A DNA stretch of 64,000 nucleotides from Salipaludibacillus sp. CUR1. GTDB lineage: Bacteria > Bacillota > Bacilli > Bacillales > Salisediminibacteriaceae. Location of the stretch: contig NZ_JAIWPE010000009.1 in NCBI RefSeq assembly GCF_021028955.1, positions 1 through 64,000 on the forward strand, read 5' to 3'. The position numbers and the translations under genes are program-made. How positions within the stretch are numbered: the stretch's first letter is position 1; the number at the start of each line of letters is the position of its first letter. Below, piece by piece: positions 60,090-64,000 of this stretch. A model generated the notes under the pieces. That model was not told where the DNA came from. It searched no databases and saw only the letters and a list, made by a program, of their open reading frames with translations.

Positions 60090-61092
60090 CGGCCTGTTCC
60101 TCCTTTTCTCCTTTAAGCGTCTTATAAGCAGTAATTCCCGCAGCCGCTGCTCCCGCGACAGGGGCAACTATCATTGCTAAAGTAAACCCATGCGCCGTAT
60201 CCAACAGGTTTTCTACGTCCGGTTTCATATGAGGGCGTCCCGGCCGCTTGTCCTGAAGCGCTTCTTTGTCTGCCATAATAGCTTGATTAATTTTTTCAAA
60301 CGGTACTTCTGACACATAAAAGGTATGGGTGCCGCCATTTTCTTCATCACCGTAAACATAACCGCCAATCTCATTAGCAAGCCTTCGAGCTTCTTGTCTC
60401 ATATCGTTTAAAGGTCCAAATGTGATCGCATCCCTAGGACAAGCTGTCTCACAAGCCGGCTTCTTGCCTGCCTCCAGTAAATCAGTGCACATATCACATT
60501 TGTACATTACTCCTCCCCCTGCCAGATCTGGAGCAAGGTTCATGTATAAACCGACGCCTGCCTGCCGTTGAGGGATGTCCCACGGACATGCCGACCGGCA
60601 TTTTGCTCCGCCCATACAAAAGTCTTCATCGATGGTTACAGCGCCATGCTCGCTTTTATGAATAACTCCAAACGGACACAATTTCTGGCATGTCGCATCA
60701 TCACAATGCATGCAACGCCGCGGCACAGACACTTTCCTCATTTCTCCGTTATGCTCGACTTCCACTTGCTCCACGAACGTCCAGTTATAGGGTGTCAGCC
60801 GGTTGGTCAGGTCCTGTTCATCGGACCAGTCTTCATGGTGTGTTCGGGGCCAATAATCTTTAATCGGTTTCTCCGGCTGCGGAAACCTGTCGGCATTCTT
60901 TGTTTTACAGGCTTTAACACAGAGCGGCGTCCCCTCGTATTCACACCCATCGCATTTAGTTAAATCAATAATTGAGCCAATTTGCTTTGATTCTTCTGCT
61001 CCCGATGCCAACACCCATTTTTGCTTAGCCGTCACCACGGACGCCGCTGCTGCAGCTGCGGTAGCTCTTTTAATAAACGATCTTCTATCCAT
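60082..61092 (-). CDS. Tat-exported 4x[4Fe-4S] electron-transfer subunit, formate dehydrogenase beta type
   Basis: The 336-residue protein starts with a twin-arginine signal (MDRRSFIKRATAAAAAASVV), so it acts outside the membrane. Four cysteine clusters follow: CDGCEYEGTPLCVKAC near 47-62, CMHCDDATCQKLCP near 126-139, CMGGAKCRSACP near 158-169 and CDMCTDLLEAGKKPACETACP near 196-216. A C-terminal helix (about 298-318) anchors it, as in FdnH. It pairs with the cytochrome b gene. The molybdenum catalytic subunit is not in the window. The start has AGGAGGAG. Confidence 0.88.
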   Translation of the reverse strand: MDRRSFIKRATAAAAAASVVTAKQKWVLASGAEESKQIGSIIDLTKCDGCEYEGTPLCVKACKTKNADRFPQPEKPIKDYWPRTHHEDWSDEQDLTNRLTPYNWTFVEQVEVEHNGEMRKVSVPRRCMHCDDATCQKLCPFGVIHKSEHGAVTIDEDFCMGGAKCRSACPWDIPQRQAGVGLYMNLAPDLAGGGVMYKCDMCTDLLEAGKKPACETACPRDAITFGPLNDMRQEARRLANEIGGYVYGDEENGGTHTFYVSEVPFEKINQAIMADKEALQDKRPGRPHMKPDVENLLDTAHGFTLAMIVAPVAGAAAAGITAYKTLKGEKEEQADE

Positions 61093-61220
61093 GCCTTCTC
61101 CTCCTAAATAAATACTTATACCCCTATGTGTATTTAAGCATAAAGGAAGGCTGTGGGAAACATTTATATATGTCATTTCTGTGACGGTTTTGTTACTATA
61201 TAAACGAATGGAGGGAGTGT

Positions 61221-61724
61221 ATGAACACTGTTATAATTCTGTTACTGACATGTATTTTTATAAGTCAGCTTATTATTATTTATCTCTTAATTAAAGAAAG
61301 AGTGTATTTAAAAAAGTCTTCTTCATCTGAAGCTGAAGAAAATTCCGGACACGTATACGAACTGGAGGACGAGAGAAAGCGTACAATTGAGCTTCAGCTT
61401 TTAAGAATAAGGAATGCTGTTCAGAAACAAACGGAAGACATACATAAGAAAGAAATTGAATTAGCTCCTAAGTCACTCGTTTTCGATACCAATTCAATAA
61501 AAGATCTCTATCTCCCTGATCAGCAAATGCTGATCCACTCGTTTATGAACTCATTTAATAATTATCTGGACCGGTACTGGTATACTGATAAAGGAAAATT
61601 AAAATCTGTTTTCCGGGGTGCTGCTCATAAGACTGATACAGAAGCGGGCAAACTCGTTTTGGCATCACGGGAACTTTGCCACAATATGGATCAATGGCTT
61701 AAGGAACTGAATACATTCTCATAA
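61221..61724 (+). CDS. Uncharacterised single-pass protein, 167 residues
   Basis: The N-terminus is one membrane helix (about 3-23), followed by a charged region with coiled-coil character (RKRTIELQLLRIRNAVQKQ near 50-70) and a soluble domain ending LKELNTFS. GGAGGGAG precedes the ATG. It is divergent from the FeS subunit gene and followed 59 bases later by a DUF421 gene, with which it may share a transcript. I recognise no family. Confidence 0.7.
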   Translation: MNTVIILLLTCIFISQLIIIYLLIKERVYLKKSSSSEAEENSGHVYELEDERKRTIELQLLRIRNAVQKQTEDIHKKEIELAPKSLVFDTNSIKDLYLPDQQMLIHSFMNSFNNYLDRYWYTDKGKLKSVFRGAAHKTDTEAGKLVLASRELCHNMDQWLKELNTFS

Positions 61725-61783
61725 AACATCCAAAAGTGCGAACCCTATTTAATATCTTCCAACAAAAGGGGGCAAGGGTTCCT

Positions 61784-62500
61784 TTGAACACTACATTTTC
61801 TTCGCTGACTGTTGAATTGCTTGTAGGATTTATGGCTCTTCTAGTCTTAACTAAAGTCTTGGGAAAAACACAAATTACTCAATTAACTCCTTTTGATTTT
61901 ATCTCTGCACTCGTATTGGGGGAACTTGTGGGTAATGCTATATATGATAAAGAAATAGGTGTCCACTACGTCCTTTATTCTGTGGCTCTGTGGGGAGGTT
62001 TAATTATGACGATTGAAAAAATTACCCAGAAGTGGAAAGGGAGCAGGAGCCTGCTGGAAGGCAAACCTTCAATTGTCATTCACAGCGGGAAAATAATACG
62101 TGAAGAACTGAGAAAAAATAACCTGGACCTGGATCAACTGCAGAATCTCCTGCGTAATAAAGATGTTTTTTCATTCTCAGAAGTGGAATATGCCATACTT
62201 GAATCAAACGGGAATTTAAATGTTTTAAAGAAAAGCCCTTTTCAGGCAGCGACCCAGGCAGACATTTCCAAACCACCTTCTTCTGTCACCCTCCCGATGA
62301 CGATTATAAGCGACGGTGAATGGGTTGACGATAATATTTTTCAGACCCCCTATTCAAAAGATTGGTTTATAGATCTTTTCAAGAAACACGCTCTGACTGT
62401 CAATCATATTATAATAGCCGAATGGTCCGAAGGCGCCCCTCTTTATATTCAGCTTAACCGGGCTCCATTTATTAAATATATAAATGTTTCTTCAGCTTGA
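61784..62500 (+). CDS. DUF421/YetF-family membrane protein (second copy)
   Basis: A 238-residue protein with three N-terminal helices and the DUF421 soluble core (RNKDVFSFSEVEYAILESNGNLNVL near 122-146). The TTG at 61784 follows GGGGGCAAGGG; an in-frame GTG at 61736 has no ribosome site and overlaps nothing useful. It is clearly diverged from the copy at 57.2 kb. A two-way terminator follows. Confidence 0.88.
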   Translation: MNTTFSSLTVELLVGFMALLVLTKVLGKTQITQLTPFDFISALVLGELVGNAIYDKEIGVHYVLYSVALWGGLIMTIEKITQKWKGSRSLLEGKPSIVIHSGKIIREELRKNNLDLDQLQNLLRNKDVFSFSEVEYAILESNGNLNVLKKSPFQAATQADISKPPSSVTLPMTIISDGEWVDDNIFQTPYSKDWFIDLFKKHALTVNHIIIAEWSEGAPLYIQLNRAPFIKYINVSSA

Positions 62501-62514
62501 TTTTCAATAGCCAG

Positions 62515-62552
62515 CAAAAAACAGCCTAAAAAAGTTTATCAGGCTGTTTTTT
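62515..62552. terminator. Two-way terminator between DUF421 gene and ypuI
   Basis: AAAAAACAGCCT/AGGCTGTTTTTT perfect stem, T-rich on both sides, between convergent genes. Confidence 0.85.
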
Positions 62553-62562
62553 CAGTCTCTAT

Positions 62563-63060
62563 TCAGTTGCTTTCTCTTTGCTTTACTTTCGTACGGTAAT
62601 CTGTTTCGTAGTATTCTAATTCTTCCCGGATTTCCTGCAGAGGACCTTCAATAGCTTTAACCATATCTTTAAGTGGGGCAGGGACTTCCTTCCTGAAACG
62701 GATAGCATTCTTTCCGGTGTATGCCGCCCGACTGTCTTCAAACCACACGTCATAATGCGGCTGGAAGAATTCTTCTACACACTGATGGAAAATCCAAAAC
62801 AACGTTTTTTCAGCCGCACTCTTTCTGAAACGTTCACTCCGTAACAATACAGTTCCAGCCTCTCTGCCTTCGTCAAAGAAAACAAGCAGCCTTCTAAATT
62901 GATCAAGGATAAGCTGAAAATCGTCTTTCGACGTCCGTGTTTCGCTTTTATTCAGTTCACTCAGCGTGGCCTCATTTAAGTAAGTCCTCAATTTTCCAGT
63001 TACTTCTTCCATTTTATCCATGGTGAATTGAAGTTGCTGCTTTACTAAATCATTTCCCAT
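62563..63060 (-). CDS. ypuI: YpuI-like protein (DUF3907)
   Basis: A 165-residue soluble, largely helical protein with FWIFHQCVEEFFQPHYDVWFEDSR near 88-111. Length, composition and location next to scpB fit YpuI (DUF3907) of B. subtilis, of unknown function. The ATG at 63060 follows GAGGAGAG. The frame is open a further 33 codons into the scpB end but without a ribosome site. Confidence 0.82.
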   Translation of the reverse strand: MGNDLVKQQLQFTMDKMEEVTGKLRTYLNEATLSELNKSETRTSKDDFQLILDQFRRLLVFFDEGREAGTVLLRSERFRKSAAEKTLFWIFHQCVEEFFQPHYDVWFEDSRAAYTGKNAIRFRKEVPAPLKDMVKAIEGPLQEIREELEYYETDYRTKVKQRESN

Positions 63061-63094
63061 CTTGTCTCTTCTCTCCTCTTGTTTCTTTATTTTG

Positions 63095-63685
63095 TTATTT
63101 TTGGGACGAAAATTGTTCATTAAATTTAGAAAAGAATAAATCTGCTTCTTCTTCTGCATGATCTTCCGTCATTTGTTCAGGAAGCTGGGGAAGTTCCTCT
63201 GTCGACTTCAACCCAAATTGTTCCAAAAATATTTTAGTAGTCCCATATAATATGGCTCTTCCTGTCCCTTCTGCGCGGCCAACTTCCTTTATCAACCCTT
63301 TTCCAATTAATGTCCGGATCGGTCTTTCGGATTTGACACCTCGGATATCTTCCATTTCAACTCTTGAAATAGGCTGCTTATAAGCTATAATAGCCAGCGT
63401 CTCAAGTGCTGCCTGTGAAAGGGTAGCCGATGACGGTGATTGGACGAGTCTTTTAAAATAAGGAGCGTGTTTTTGTTTCGTTGTAAGCTGATAGCCGCCC
63501 GCTATTTCTACAAGCTGTATTCCTCTTTGCTCCTGCTGATACATTTCTTTCAATTCTTCTAAAGAAAAACTCAACGTCTTTTTATCTATTTGAAGAACCT
63601 CCATAATCTGTTTTTCGTCCAGACCTTCTTCGCCGGAGACAAACAAAAGTCCTTCTATTACAGCTTTAATTTCCTCACTAGTCAA
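63095..63685 (-). CDS. scpB: Segregation and condensation protein B
   Basis: ScpB is a winged-helix subunit of the SMC-ScpAB condensin, which compacts and segregates the chromosome. The 196-residue protein has two winged-helix domains; LSQAALETLAIIAYKQPISRVEMEDIRGV near 88-116 is the family signature. The TTG at 63685 lies after AAGGAGG at nine bases. It overlaps the scpA end by eight bases. Confidence 0.95.
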   Translation of the reverse strand: MTSEEIKAVIEGLLFVSGEEGLDEKQIMEVLQIDKKTLSFSLEELKEMYQQEQRGIQLVEIAGGYQLTTKQKHAPYFKRLVQSPSSATLSQAALETLAIIAYKQPISRVEMEDIRGVKSERPIRTLIGKGLIKEVGRAEGTGRAILYGTTKIFLEQFGLKSTEELPQLPEQMTEDHAEEEADLFFSKFNEQFSSQK

Positions 63686-64000
63686 ACGGATGGACCTCCT
63701 TTTTAAAAATCATTATCTCGTCAAAATTACTGTTTTGCTCACATAGTATAGAATTAGATTTCATGAGTTCCAATAATGCAAGAAAAGTAACTACGAGATG
63801 CGTATTATCTTCTTCATAGAAAAGATCAGAAAACCGGCTTTTTCCGCCTTTATTATGCAATTCCCCCAGCAGCTGGGACATTCGTTGTTCAATTGGTATT
63901 TCTTCCCGGTGAATTTTTGAGTAAACCGGTCTTTGTTTCTTCTTTCTTTTTTTCATTTTCTGGAAGGCTTGGAGCATATCATAAATGGTAACATCAACTG
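63678..64000 (-). CDS. scpA: Segregation and condensation protein A (3' part, runs off the window)
   Basis: The C-terminal 107 residues of ScpA, the kleisin that bridges the SMC heads. Visible are the basic linker (KMKKRKKKQRP) and the C-terminal winged-helix SMC-binding domain (TFLALLELMKSNSILCEQ). The frame is open to the window edge, so the start lies beyond 64000; the ATG at 63977 is internal. It overlaps scpB, as usual for scpAB. Confidence 0.93.
   Translation of the reverse strand, partial: VDVTIYDMLQAFQKMKKRKKKQRPVYSKIHREEIPIEQRMSQLLGELHNKGGKSRFSDLFYEEDNTHLVVTFLALLELMKSNSILCEQNSNFDEIMIFKKEVHPFD

Overview
The window comes from the chromosome of an endospore-forming member of the Bacillaceae, probably an alkaliphilic or halophilic lineage. 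The evidence is a set of sporulation and germination genes (spoIVA, spoVIF, ypeB, sleB, prsW, spmAB, dacB, spoVAC/AE), strong Shine-Dalgarno sites with many TTG and GTG starts, low-to-moderate GC, and gene order close to the Bacillus subtilis block running ndk-hepT-menG-hepS-mtrB-folE-hbs-spoIVA-yphFE-gpsA-der-yphA-fni-rpsA-cmk-ypfA-ypeB-sleB-prsW-ypdA-gudB-ypbHGFD-recS-ypbB-fer-serA, then res-rluB-spmBA-dacB-ypuI-scpBA. Nearly everything is read from the minus strand. The very acidic SurA-domain lipoprotein fits a salt or alkali lifestyle, and the menaquinone, 2-oxoacid:ferredoxin and formate-dehydrogenase-like genes suggest flexible or anaerobic energy metabolism. These ecological points are inference.

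Layout. 1-7.7 kb: isoprenoid/menaquinone and folate genes (ndk, hepT, mqnA, ubiX, mqnP, menG, hepS, mtrB, a 32-residue membrane peptide, folE, hbs). Three futalosine-route genes are inserted between menG and hepT. 8-23.8 kb: spoIVA, yphFE, spoVIF, gpsA, plsY, der, yphA, fni, ribosomal S1, plsC, cmk, a PilZ protein, ypeB, sleB, a small zinc-ribbon protein and prsW. 23.9-30.2 kb: asparaginase, bacillithiol disulfide reductase, glutamate dehydrogenase, the MecA paralogue YpbH, a CarH-type B12 photoreceptor regulator and ypbG. 30.3-36.6 kb: an island between ypbG and ypbF with fhs, a four-subunit 2-oxoacid:ferredoxin oxidoreductase, a P-loop protein and several small proteins. 36.6-45.7 kb: ypbF, a short YpbE-position protein, ypbD, recS, ypbB, fer, Crp/Fnr and GntR regulators, serA and a SurA-domain lipoprotein. 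45.7-53.4 kb: a composite repeat, a cobalamin adenosyltransferase, moaB and resBCDE without resA. 53.8-64 kb: rluB, spmBA, dacB, an accessory block (two DUF421 proteins, spoVAE/spoVAC/YhcN-like lipoprotein without spoVAD, formate-dehydrogenase-type FeS and cytochrome b subunits without a catalytic subunit), ypuI, scpB and the end of scpA.

Several 3' intergenic gaps carry members of a dispersed, structured repeat family. Different copies keep the same hairpins with compensating base changes and usually include a terminator. Two copies are bounded by inverted ends resembling GAGCCTGGGACAAAA. The most noteworthy points are this repeat family, the spoVA-type cluster lacking spoVAD, the futalosine genes inside the hep-men operon, the photoreceptor with a divergent promoter and no adjacent target, a terminator whose 3' arm is tandemly repeated, and a likely ATT start codon in the Crp/Fnr gene. 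No rRNA, tRNA, CRISPR, prophage or transposase gene was seen.
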